NCBI GenBank assembly: GCA_022842255.1
Contig: JALHPW010000288.1
Coordinates: 1 to 6,636 of the forward strand
DNA length: 6,636 nucleotides
Direction of reading: 5' to 3'
Source: Saprospiraceae bacterium
GTDB taxonomy: Bacteria > Bacteroidota > Bacteroidia > Chitinophagales > Saprospiraceae
Both the position numbers and the translations under genes were made by a program. The notes below the pieces were generated by a model. It saw only the letters and a program-made list of their open reading frames with translations, did no database searches and was not told the origin of the DNA. Positions 1 through 5,174 of the stretch are shown here, piece by piece; within the stretch, counting starts at the first letter, position 1; each line of letters opens with the position of its first letter.

Positions 1-71
1 AAGGCAAATACCAGGTTGAAATTTTCAACAAAGGTTACCTGGTGGGCACTGGCAACTTCAACTTGAAATAA
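1..71 (+). CDS. C-terminal end of an unrecognised protein (5' truncated)
   Basis: In the frame starting at base 3, 22 codons run to a TAA at 69-71. The peptide reads GKYQVEIFNKGYLVGTGNFN followed by LK, with alternating hydrophobic and polar residues and paired glycines. This suggests the last two beta-strands of an extracellular or Ig-like beta domain. The other two forward frames stop inside this stretch (a TGA at 17-19 and a TGA at 64-66). The strong intrinsic terminator that follows at 104-144 supports a real gene end here. Too little is visible to name a family; the beta-domain idea is inference from residue pattern only. Confidence 0.6.
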   Translation, partial: GKYQVEIFNKGYLVGTGNFNLK

Positions 72-103
72 TTTAGGCAGAAATTGCTTGGCAAAAGCCA
101 GCA

Positions 104-144
104 GCGGCGGCGCGATTTGATCGCGCCGCCGCTTTTTTGTTTTT
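104..144 (+). terminator. Intrinsic terminator, 13-bp perfect GC-rich stem
   Basis: Bases 104-116 (GCGGCGGCGCGAT) are perfectly complementary to 120-132, leaving a 3-base TTG loop. In practice the last A-T pairs may open to give a larger loop. Six T follow at 133-138, then G and five more T. It lies 32 bases after the TAA of the truncated upstream gene and ends that transcript. The sugar kinase downstream therefore needs its own promoter between about 145 and 300. Confidence 0.92.
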
Positions 145-172
145 CAGAACCGAGCCAAATTTGAGAAAAAAC

Positions 173-180
173 TACTTTTG
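173..180 (+). promoter_or_regulatory. Possible Bacteroidota -7 element for the sugar kinase/pfkA unit
   Basis: TACTTTTG matches the Bacteroidota -7 consensus TAnnTTTG and lies between the upstream terminator and the kinase start, leaving a leader of roughly 115 bases. No TTTG or TTG is found at the expected 19-21 base spacing upstream; the nearest, TTTG at 160-163, is only 9 bases away. The call is therefore weak. It is supported mainly by the need for a promoter somewhere in 145-300. Confidence 0.3.
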
Positions 181-300
181 CACCCAAAGTGTATTTTTTA
201 CATCAAGGTCTTGACCGTACCGCTCCTCGAATCAGCCCTCGGGCAAAATCCATGGGATGTGCGAGCAGCCTATTTTTCTAACAAATCCTCCCTCTGCAAA

Positions 301-1146
301 ATGGTCATCATTGCCGACTGCGGTTCTACAAAATGTGACTGGTTACTCTCTCATGGAGGGCGCGACCAGCAACTTGAGAATACTGTAGGTTTTAGCCCCT
401 TTTTCCACACTACCGCTGAGATACGCGATATCATCGAAGACCAGCTGCTCCCTAAATTACAGGCAGAAGAGGTCACAGAAGTTTATTTTTATGGCACAGG
501 CGTGCACGATGCGCATCGAGCCGAAATCGTAGCTGCGGCACTGCGGGCCTGCTTTCCAAAGGCAAAAGCAGAAGTAGAGCATGACCTGTTGGGCGCTGCA
601 CGGGCTGTTTGTGGCCGTAATGCTGGCATTGCTTGCATCTTGGGCACTGGTTCTAACAGCTGCTATTATGATGGCGTGCGCATCCTCGACAATGTACCTT
701 CCTTGGGCTGGTTGTTGGGCGATGAGGGCAGCGGCACCCATTTGGGCAAAGCTTTGCTCCGTTCCTGGTTTTATCGCGAATTGCCCGCCGATTTGGATGC
801 GGCCTTTAAAGCGGAACATCCCGAAGGCGCCCATGCCATCAAAGATCGGGCGTACGAGAAGGGGGCAAATGCCTACCTTGCTACCTTTACGCGTTTTTTG
901 GGCGACCATATGCAGCACCCTTTCATCCAAAAGCTGGTTTCTGATTGCCTGGGCGAGTTTTTGGACCGGCATGTGTGCAAATACCAAGGGTACCAACACG
1001 TTCCGGTACATTTTGTAGGTTCCATTGCCCACCATTTTCAGGAAATCCTGGCCAAATGTATGGACGAGCGCCGACTGCAATTGGGCCAAATCGTCAGAAA
1101 ACCAATCTATCCACTGGCAGAGTTTCACATGGGCGCTGCGGATTGA
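301..1146 (+). CDS. BadF/BadG/BcrA/BcrD-type sugar kinase, probable N-acetylglucosamine kinase
   Basis: This 281-residue cytoplasmic ASKHA-fold kinase probably phosphorylates N-acetylglucosamine, or a similar amino sugar, with ATP. Visible motifs: phosphate-1 loop ADCGSTKCDW at residues 5-14; a sugar-site region around EHDLLGAA (93-100), with D95 the likely catalytic base; phosphate-2 loop ILGTGSNS (113-120); GDEGSG (140-145); and an adenosine-type motif FVGSIAHHF (238-246). The reading frame is open back to a TTG at 178, but the ATG at 301 is chosen because it places the phosphate-1 loop at the extreme N-terminus, as in this family. The length is normal for the single-domain Bacteroidota members. 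No Shine-Dalgarno is seen. pfkA starts 19 bases after the stop, so the two are probably co-transcribed. GlcNAc specificity is inferred from family, not shown; glucosamine or other hexose kinase activity is possible. Confidence 0.88.
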   Translation: MVIIADCGSTKCDWLLSHGGRDQQLENTVGFSPFFHTTAEIRDIIEDQLLPKLQAEEVTEVYFYGTGVHDAHRAEIVAAALRACFPKAKAEVEHDLLGAARAVCGRNAGIACILGTGSNSCYYDGVRILDNVPSLGWLLGDEGSGTHLGKALLRSWFYRELPADLDAAFKAEHPEGAHAIKDRAYEKGANAYLATFTRFLGDHMQHPFIQKLVSDCLGEFLDRHVCKYQGYQHVPVHFVGSIAHHFQEILAKCMDERRLQLGQIVRKPIYPLAEFHMGAAD

Positions 1147-1165
1147 ACCAATTTATTCAACAGAA

Positions 1166-2164
1166 ATGGCAAAAGCAACAAAAGAAATAAAACGTATCGC
1201 CGTGTTTACCTCTGGCGGTGATGCGCCAGGTATGAATGCGGCCGTACGGGCCATCGTACGCAATGCGTTCAACAACGACTTACACATTTACGGCATCATG
1301 CGTGGTTACGAAGGGATGATCGATGGCAACATCCGTAGACTCGAAACCACCGATGTAGGCAACATCATCCACCGCGGTGGCACCGTGTTAAAAACCGCTC
1401 GTAGCCAACGGTTTATGACCCCAGAAGGTCGTAAACAAGCCTATGAAAATTTGGTAGACAACGACATAGATGCCCTTATCGCAATTGGCGGAAATGGTAC
1501 CTTCACGGGCGCCATGAAGTTTATTGAAGAATATCCGGATATCCCGGTGGTAGGGATTCCCGGCACTATTGACAACGATCTTTTTGGGACCGATTTTACC
1601 ATCGGATTTGACACCGCAGTGAACACCGCCGTCCAGGCAGTGGACAAAATTCGCGATACCGCCGACTCCCACAACCGCCTCTTTTTTGTGGAAGTGATGG
1701 GCCGACATTCTGGGTTTATTGCCTTACATACGGCCATAGCGGGTGGAGCTGGCGGTGTGTTGATTCCAGAAGAAGAAACTTCCATCGACGATTTGGTAAA
1801 ACTCCTGAAAAGAGGGGCCAAACGCGCAAAACTTTTCAGTATCGTCATCGTGGCCGAAGGCAACAAAATGGGCACCGTCTATGACATTGCCCACAAAGTG
1901 GAAGAAAAAATTGACCTCTACGACGATATCAAGGTAACCGTAATCGGGCACTTGCAACGTGGTGGGTCACCCAGTACCCTCGACCGCGTATTGGCGTCCG
2001 TATTGGGCTTCACCGCAGTAGAGGCCCTGATGGCCGGAAAATCCGGGGTGATGGTCGGCATTAAAAACAACAATGTAGACTATACCCCATTTGCGGAAGC
2101 AATTGCCAAAAGCAAGCCTTTGAACAAAGATTTGCTGCGTATGGCGCATATTTTGGCGCAATAG
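1166..2164 (+). CDS. pfkA: ATP-dependent 6-phosphofructokinase
   Basis: This 332-residue group A phosphofructokinase converts fructose 6-phosphate and ATP to fructose 1,6-bisphosphate in the cytoplasm, normally as a homotetramer. Motifs: ATP loop GGDAPGMNAAVR (17-28); GGNGT (108-112), where the Gly after N110 indicates ATP rather than pyrophosphate use; catalytic PGTIDND (132-138), with D136 and D138 equivalent to E. coli D127 and D129; SHNR (168-171); EVMGR (176-180); VAEG (229-232); and GHLQRGGSP (261-269), covering the substrate-binding His and Arg. The ATG at 1166 is preferred over the longer frame from 1025, which overlaps the kinase gene and adds non-homologous residues. Odd point: N110 replaces the usual Asp (E. 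coli D103), which helps bind Mg-ATP. The stop lies 3 bases before a heptad repeat array. The function is secure; allosteric behaviour cannot be read from sequence. Confidence 0.96.
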   Translation: MAKATKEIKRIAVFTSGGDAPGMNAAVRAIVRNAFNNDLHIYGIMRGYEGMIDGNIRRLETTDVGNIIHRGGTVLKTARSQRFMTPEGRKQAYENLVDNDIDALIAIGGNGTFTGAMKFIEEYPDIPVVGIPGTIDNDLFGTDFTIGFDTAVNTAVQAVDKIRDTADSHNRLFFVEVMGRHSGFIALHTAIAGGAGGVLIPEEETSIDDLVKLLKRGAKRAKLFSIVIVAEGNKMGTVYDIAHKVEEKIDLYDDIKVTVIGHLQRGGSPSTLDRVLASVLGFTAVEALMAGKSGVMVGIKNNNVDYTPFAEAIAKSKPLNKDLLRMAHILAQ

Positions 2165-2167
2165 GTT

Positions 2168-2216
2168 TTTACGGTACACGGTTTACGGTTTGCGGTATAC
2201 GGTTTATGGTGGGCGG
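2168..2216 (+). repeat. Heptad array A-left, seven degenerate 7-base units (consensus TTTACGG)
   Basis: Starting three bases after the pfkA stop, seven contiguous 7-base units occur without a gap: TTTACGG, TACACGG, TTTACGG, TTTGCGG, TATACGG, TTTATGG, TGGGCGG. The final GG is invariant, the fifth base is C except for one T, and the first base is always T. The same unit family appears in the opposite orientation at 2268-2337. The short reading frames through here (peptides rich in YTV/VYG) are products of the repeat and not genes. Confidence 0.88.
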
Positions 2217-2221
2217 CTTTT

Positions 2222-2253
2222 GGCAGACGATTGGTGCTTGTCGACCAATTGCC
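2222..2253. other. Hairpin in the spacer between the inverted heptad arrays
   Basis: ATTGGT (2230-2235) pairs with ACCAAT (2244-2249) around an 8-base loop. GGCA (2222-2225) pairs with TGCC (2250-2253), with four unpaired bases (2226-2229) on the 5' side. A T-rich stretch (TTGAATTTTT) follows on the plus strand. Between convergent genes it could be the apical part of a bidirectional terminator together with the flanking arrays. It is too irregular to call a terminator by itself. Confidence 0.45.
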
Positions 2254-2267
2254 TTGAATTTTTAGTC

Positions 2268-2337
2268 GTGTACCGTGTACCGTGTGCCGCAAACCCTAAA
2301 CCGTCCACCCTATACCGTGTACCGTCCACCGTCCACC
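2268..2337 (-). repeat. Heptad array A-right, ten degenerate units inverted relative to A-left
   Basis: Ten contiguous 7-base units on the plus strand: GTGTACC, GTGTACC, GTGTGCC, GCAAACC, CTAAACC, GTCCACC, CTATACC, GTGTACC, GTCCACC, GTCCACC. All end in CC. Read on the minus strand they are the same family as A-left (for example TACACGG). ACCGTGTACCGT occurs at 2272-2283 and 2314-2325 and is the exact complement of 2171-2182. CCGCAAACC at 2287-2295 is the exact complement of 2187-2195. The array ends one base before the stop codon of the minus-strand VOC gene, and a decayed eleventh unit overlaps that stop. Confidence 0.88.
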
Positions 2338-2338
2338 C

Positions 2339-2710
2339 TCACCCCGGTTGCTCCCAAAGTTCAATTTTGTTGCCTTCAGGATCCATTACCCAGGCAAACT
2401 TCCCGAACTCCTCGCTGACCGGCTCTCCAATGAGCGGCACACCTTCTGCACGCAATGCCTCGACCAAGGCATCCAAATCGTGTACACGGAAATTGATCAT
2501 GAAAGAGGATTCAGATGGCGCAAAATATTCGGTGTTAGGGCCAAAAAAACTGAGGTTGGAACATGCCTGTGGGTTGGGATCGTCCTTATAAAAAAATTGT
2601 ATGCCCCAGCTTTCCAAGTCTATTCCAAGATGTTTGGTGTACCAGGTACGGGTTTCTTCAAGATGCTGGCATTTGATAAAAACACCGCCTAAGCCGATTA
2701 CTTTTTTCAT
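2339..2710 (-). CDS. VOC (glyoxalase/bleomycin-resistance/dioxygenase fold) family protein
   Basis: This 123-residue small cytoplasmic protein has the paired beta-alpha-beta-beta-beta layout of the vicinal oxygen chelate superfamily. The first module runs from GLGGVFIKC (6-14) through the helix around WYTKHLGI (23-30) and the strands near WGIQFFY. The second module begins MINFRVHDLDALVEALRAEG (71-90) and ends DPEGNKIELWEQ (110-121), the characteristic C-terminal motif, in which E117 sits at the usual last metal-ligand position. The first-strand ligand position (near V10-K13) is not His, so glyoxalase I activity is not supported. The substrate is unknown. The ATG at 2710 is the natural N-terminus, with no Shine-Dalgarno. 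It converges on pfkA and diverges from DUF1599. The predicted leader of its mRNA contains repeat array B. Confidence 0.85.
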   Translation of the reverse strand: MKKVIGLGGVFIKCQHLEETRTWYTKHLGIDLESWGIQFFYKDDPNPQACSNLSFFGPNTEYFAPSESSFMINFRVHDLDALVEALRAEGVPLIGEPVSEEFGKFAWVMDPEGNKIELWEQPG

Positions 2711-2733
2711 AAATGGTGTGGTTGATTTTTAGT

Positions 2734-2784
2734 GGTCATTGGGTCATTAGGGGTCATTGGGTCATTAGCGGTCATTGGGGGCAT
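2734..2784. repeat. Tandem repeat array B, 18-base unit built from GGTCATT
   Basis: Two 18-base units (2736-2753 and 2754-2771) differ only at the 16th base (G or C). A decayed third unit runs to about 2784. Inside each unit GGTCATT occurs twice, so GGTCATT starts at 2734, 2742, 2752, 2760 and 2770 with alternating 8- and 10-base spacing. The array lies between the minus-strand promoter candidate and the VOC start, so it would be transcribed as AATGACC repeats in the VOC leader. There is no coding potential. Confidence 0.85.
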
Positions 2785-2787
2785 GGG

Positions 2788-2821
2788 CAAAAGTAGTTGG
2801 TATGCGCAAACGAAATTCAAA
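2788..2821 (-). promoter_or_regulatory. Candidate Bacteroidota promoter for the VOC gene
   Basis: On the minus strand TACTTTTG (plus positions 2795 down to 2788) matches the -7 consensus TAnnTTTG. A TTTG (2821 down to 2818, within a TTTTTG run) lies 22 bases upstream, slightly longer than the usual 19-21. Transcription would begin near 2783 and give a leader of about 70 bases that includes array B. Confidence 0.5.
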
Positions 2822-2835
2822 AATAGCGTCGCTGC

Positions 2836-2867
2836 TTGCAGGGGCCGGATAGGGATGGCTACATTTG
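2836..2867 (+). promoter_or_regulatory. Candidate Bacteroidota promoter for DUF1599 and the BT_3928-like gene
   Basis: TTG (2836-2838) and TACATTTG (2860-2867), a full match to TAnnTTTG, are separated by 21 bases, within the known Bacteroidota spacing. The -7 element ends only 9 bases before the DUF1599 ATG at 2877, so the transcript would be leaderless or nearly so. It is divergent from the VOC promoter; the two -7 boxes are about 65 bases apart. Confidence 0.55.
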
Positions 2868-2876
2868 CCCACTTTT

Positions 2877-3419
2877 ATGGAAAAAACGCTCGAACAATTT
2901 AGCCAAGTGGTAGGTCGCTGCCGCGATTTATTTGTCAAAAAAACAAGCGATTACGGCACAGCCTGGCGCATCCTGCGTCCTTCCAGTATAACAGACCAAC
3001 TGTATATCAAAGCTTTACGCATTCGAAGCATTGAAGAAAAAGGTGCCCAAAAAGTAGACGACCCGATAGAAAGCGAGTTTGTGGGCCTGGTCAATTACAG
3101 TGTGCTGGCCCTGATTCAACTGTCACTGCCAGAAGACGCCCCGCTTGAACTCGCCCCCGCAGAAGTATCTGTACTATTTGACCAACATATCCAGGAAAAC
3201 ATCCGCCTCCTTCAAGCCAAAAACCACGATTACGGCGAAGCCTGGCGCTTGATGCGGGTAAGTAGCATGACCGACCTTATCCTTCAAAAACTCCTGAGAA
3301 TCAAACAGATAGAAGATAATTCGGGCCAAACCATCGTATCAGAAGGCTTGGAAGCAAATTACCGCGATATCATCAATTATGCAGTATTTGCGCTTATTAG
3401 GCTTACTATTGAGCGTTGA
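2877..3419 (+). CDS. DUF1599 (nucleotide modification-associated domain 1) protein with two tandem repeats
   Basis: This 180-residue soluble, probably all-helical protein is made of two copies of one module (about 16-83 and 108-177), offset by 93 residues. Shared positions: DYG at 25-27 and 118-120; AWR at 29-31 and 122-124; SS at 36-37 and 129-130; TD at 39-40 and 132-133; Lys 45 and 138; LRI at 47-49 and 140-142; IE at 52-53 and 145-146; NY at 73-74 and 167-168; ALI at 78-80 and 172-174. The family has been linked by comparative genomics to nucleotide metabolism or DNA-base modification; no reaction is established to my knowledge. Start: the ATG at 2877 is chosen over an in-frame TTG at 2865, which lies inside the promoter motif. 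Its TGA is part of the first heptad of array C. It is probably an operon with the membrane protein 86 bases downstream. Confidence 0.9.
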   Translation: MEKTLEQFSQVVGRCRDLFVKKTSDYGTAWRILRPSSITDQLYIKALRIRSIEEKGAQKVDDPIESEFVGLVNYSVLALIQLSLPEDAPLELAPAEVSVLFDQHIQENIRLLQAKNHDYGEAWRLMRVSSMTDLILQKLLRIKQIEDNSGQTIVSEGLEANYRDIINYAVFALIRLTIER

Positions 3420-3501
3420 CTATTGACTATTGACCGTTGACTATTGACCCTTGACTAATAACCATTAACAAATAACCAAATAACCAACTCAACAATTCAA
3501 C
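3416..3501. repeat. Heptad/octad array C filling the DUF1599-to-BT_3928 spacer
   Basis: Units in order: TTGACTA (3416), TTGACTA, TTGACCG, TTGACTA, TTGACCC, TTGACTA (3451), then ATAACCA (3458), TTAACAA, ATAACCA (3472) and AATAACCA (3479), ending with two octads, AACTCAAC (3486-3493) and AATTCAAC (3494-3501). Nine heptads in a row keep exact 7-base phase. The consensus changes from TTGACTA to ATAACCA at 3458. The first unit contains the DUF1599 TGA, and the last ends four bases before the next ATG. The whole spacer is repeat. Confidence 0.87.
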
Positions 3502-3505
3502 TACA

Positions 3506-5023
3506 ATGACGTCTCTCCCTACACTACTCATCTCCTTTGCTATCGTTGGTGCCATCCTTACCGCTTGGACGGTTTGGAAGAAAAAAACCAACTCAACATT
3601 TTGGACCTTCCTCCAGCACTTTTGTGGGGTCTGGTTCATCTTTTCCGGCTTGGTAAAAGCGGTAGACCCCATCGGCACGGCCTATAAAATGGTAGATTAT
3701 TTTGGTGCCTTCGAAACCACTTTTGCTGGCCTCGACAATTTTTTCAAAGGAATGGCCACGCTTTTCCCTTGGTTGGCCAAATCAAGTGAAGGGTTCTCCA
3801 TCGCAATGATCGTGTTTGAAATCGTCATTGGGGCAATGCTCATGGTGGGATACTCCCGCAAATGGACCGCATGGCTGTTTTTCCTGCTCGTGTTCTTTTT
3901 TACCATCCTCACAGGCTTCACGTTCCTGACAGGGTATGTGCCTACGGATGCCAATTTCTTTGATTTTGCCAAATGGGGACCTTATGTGAAGGAACACATG
4001 CGCGTCACGGATTGTGGTTGTTTTGGTGATTTCATCAAACTTGACCCCAAGATTTCTTTCTTTAAAGACCTGGGATTGATGGTGCCGGCCTTGCTATTTA
4101 TTTGGCGTTCGCGCAACATGCACCAACTGTGGACACCCCGAGTCCGAAATACCATCGTCGGATTGGTAACAGCAGCCACCTTGTTGCTCTGCGTACGGAA
4201 TACTTATTGGGATTTGCCGATGGTCGATTTTCGTCCGTTCAAAATCGGCAGCAACGTCCGCGCCCAGAAAGAACTGGAGGCCAGCGCAAAAATCGATATC
4301 CTGGGCTGGGTCCTGGAAGACACCATCAACCATGTAAAAATCAAATACATGGAGCCAGAACCCGGTAAAATCACCTATTACAAGGAGTATACCGCCGCCA
4401 AGGGCTGGAAAGTCCGCGAACAAATCAAAACTGATTTTTACATCCTCAAGGACAGTGTAAAAGTGCCCATTACCAAAACCAAAGTCAGCGAGTTCGCCGT
4501 AGAAAGCGCCGATAACGGGGAGGTAACGGAAGACCTGTTGAACGAGAAAAACTATAGCCTGATGATTGTTGCGTATCATTTGGAAGGTGAAAAGAACACG
4601 GTCAGTTACACGGTTCAAGACACTACCTGGACAAACGACACCATCGCAATCACCGCAGATTCTTTCCGCTTACAGCCCCGTGTGGTCTCCGTAGAACCTA
4701 AAAGCATCACCAAAACGGTGTTCATCCCAACACCCGAATATGCTGCATTTTTTGAGAAAGGCATCAATCCACTTGCCGAAGCAGCCCAAAAAGCGGGTTG
4801 GAAAGTATATTGTATCACCACTTTTGGCGATTCGGAGGTATCCGCCGATTTTGCCAAAAAAGTGGGAGCAAAATATCCGTTTTATAGGGCCGACGATAAA
4901 TTGCTCAAAACCATCATTCGAGCCAATCCCGGGGTAGTGGTTTGGAAAGATGGGGTGGTACTGGATATGTACCATCACAAACACCTGCCAACGTTTGAGG
5001 CCCTTGGTTCAAAGTGGAAATAA
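3506..5023 (+). CDS. BT_3928-family inner-membrane protein: DoxX/MauE-like domain plus C-terminal thioredoxin-like domain
   Basis: This 505-residue inner-membrane protein has predicted membrane segments near 6-23, 35-52, 98-116, 121-144, 188-200 and 216-231. The loop before the fifth carries TDCGCFGD (168-175), the cysteine motif of MauE/DoxX-like proteins. FIFSGLVKAVDPIGTAYK (45-62) is the other strongly family-like segment. Residues after about 232 form a soluble region. A thioredoxin-like fold is suggested from about 330 by a core strand YSLMIVAYHLE (350-360), a helix around 421-430, a strand WKVYCIT and NPGVVVWKDG (474-483). The CxxC active site is absent (YHLE stands there), and an apparently inserted beta segment lies at about 365-410. 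MauE relatives support thiol chemistry in protein maturation, but the role here is unproven. In Bacteroides such a gene precedes tpiA as I recall; here a terminator follows instead. Confidence 0.85.
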   Translation: MTSLPTLLISFAIVGAILTAWTVWKKKTNSTFWTFLQHFCGVWFIFSGLVKAVDPIGTAYKMVDYFGAFETTFAGLDNFFKGMATLFPWLAKSSEGFSIAMIVFEIVIGAMLMVGYSRKWTAWLFFLLVFFFTILTGFTFLTGYVPTDANFFDFAKWGPYVKEHMRVTDCGCFGDFIKLDPKISFFKDLGLMVPALLFIWRSRNMHQLWTPRVRNTIVGLVTAATLLLCVRNTYWDLPMVDFRPFKIGSNVRAQKELEASAKIDILGWVLEDTINHVKIKYMEPEPGKITYYKEYTAAKGWKVREQIKTDFYILKDSVKVPITKTKVSEFAVESADNGEVTEDLLNEKNYSLMIVAYHLEGEKNTVSYTVQDTTWTNDTIAITADSFRLQPRVVSVEPKSITKTVFIPTPEYAAFFEKGINPLAEAAQKAGWKVYCITTFGDSEVSADFAKKVGAKYPFYRADDKLLKTIIRANPGVVVWKDGVVLDMYHHKHLPTFEALGSKWK

Positions 5024-5134
5024 GGAGGCCGAAACACAATTTGGTCATTTTTTAGGGTAAAATTGTGCAAGTGGAGGCTAACAATCTGTCTTTGGCACAA
5101 ATTGAGGCAACAAACAGGTTTCTTCGCTAATTCG

Positions 5135-5174
5135 AGACCTCGTGGGTTTTAAAAACCTACGAGGTCTTTTTTTT
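5135..5174 (+). terminator. Intrinsic terminator after the BT_3928-like gene
   Basis: AGACCTCGTGGGTTT (5135-5149) pairs with 5153-5167, with one G-T wobble (5144 with 5158) and a very short loop. Eight T run from 5167 to 5174. It lies 111 bases after the stop at 5021-5023 and before the secreted-protein gene, so it separates the two transcripts. The near-perfect palindrome also resembles short dispersed palindromes that I recall from Bacteroidota intergenic regions; copy number cannot be judged from one window. Confidence 0.88.

Noticed and set aside
178..300. TTG-initiated 41-residue extension of the sugar kinase
   Set aside because: The extension has no family similarity, and the ATG at 301 places the phosphate-1 loop at the normal distance from the N-terminus.
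457..1128. 223-residue minus-strand reading frame antisense to the sugar kinase
   Set aside because: It lies wholly opposite a gene with clear family motifs, has no recognisable domain and is rich in residues expected from antisense reading of that gene.
1025..1165. 47-residue upstream extension of phosphofructokinase
   Set aside because: It overlaps the end of the kinase gene in another frame and adds residues foreign to PfkA; the ATG at 1166 fits the family start.
2168..2337. CRISPR array
   Set aside because: Units are 7 bases with no spacers, and no cas gene is present.
2190..2591. 133-residue plus-strand frame through the heptad arrays and antisense to VOC
   Set aside because: Its N-terminal part is translated repeat and the rest is opposite the VOC gene. 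The composition is low-complexity and the VOC frame has a recognisable fold.
3416..3457. Repeated TTGAC read as a row of sigma-70 -35 boxes
   Set aside because: The primary Bacteroidota sigma factor uses a different -33/-7 pattern, and no paired -10-like series is present. The motif is better explained as a repeat unit.
4094..4618. 174-residue minus-strand reading frame inside the BT_3928-like gene
   Set aside because: It is antisense to a well-supported long gene, shows no motif and has no promoter signal.
5035..5067. CACAATTT ... AAATTGTG inverted repeat after the BT_3928-like stop
   Set aside because: The perfect 8-base arms have a 17-base loop, are AT-rich and lack a T-tract. They may be a chance inverted repeat or a weak operator; the terminator at 5135-5174 explains the transcript end better.
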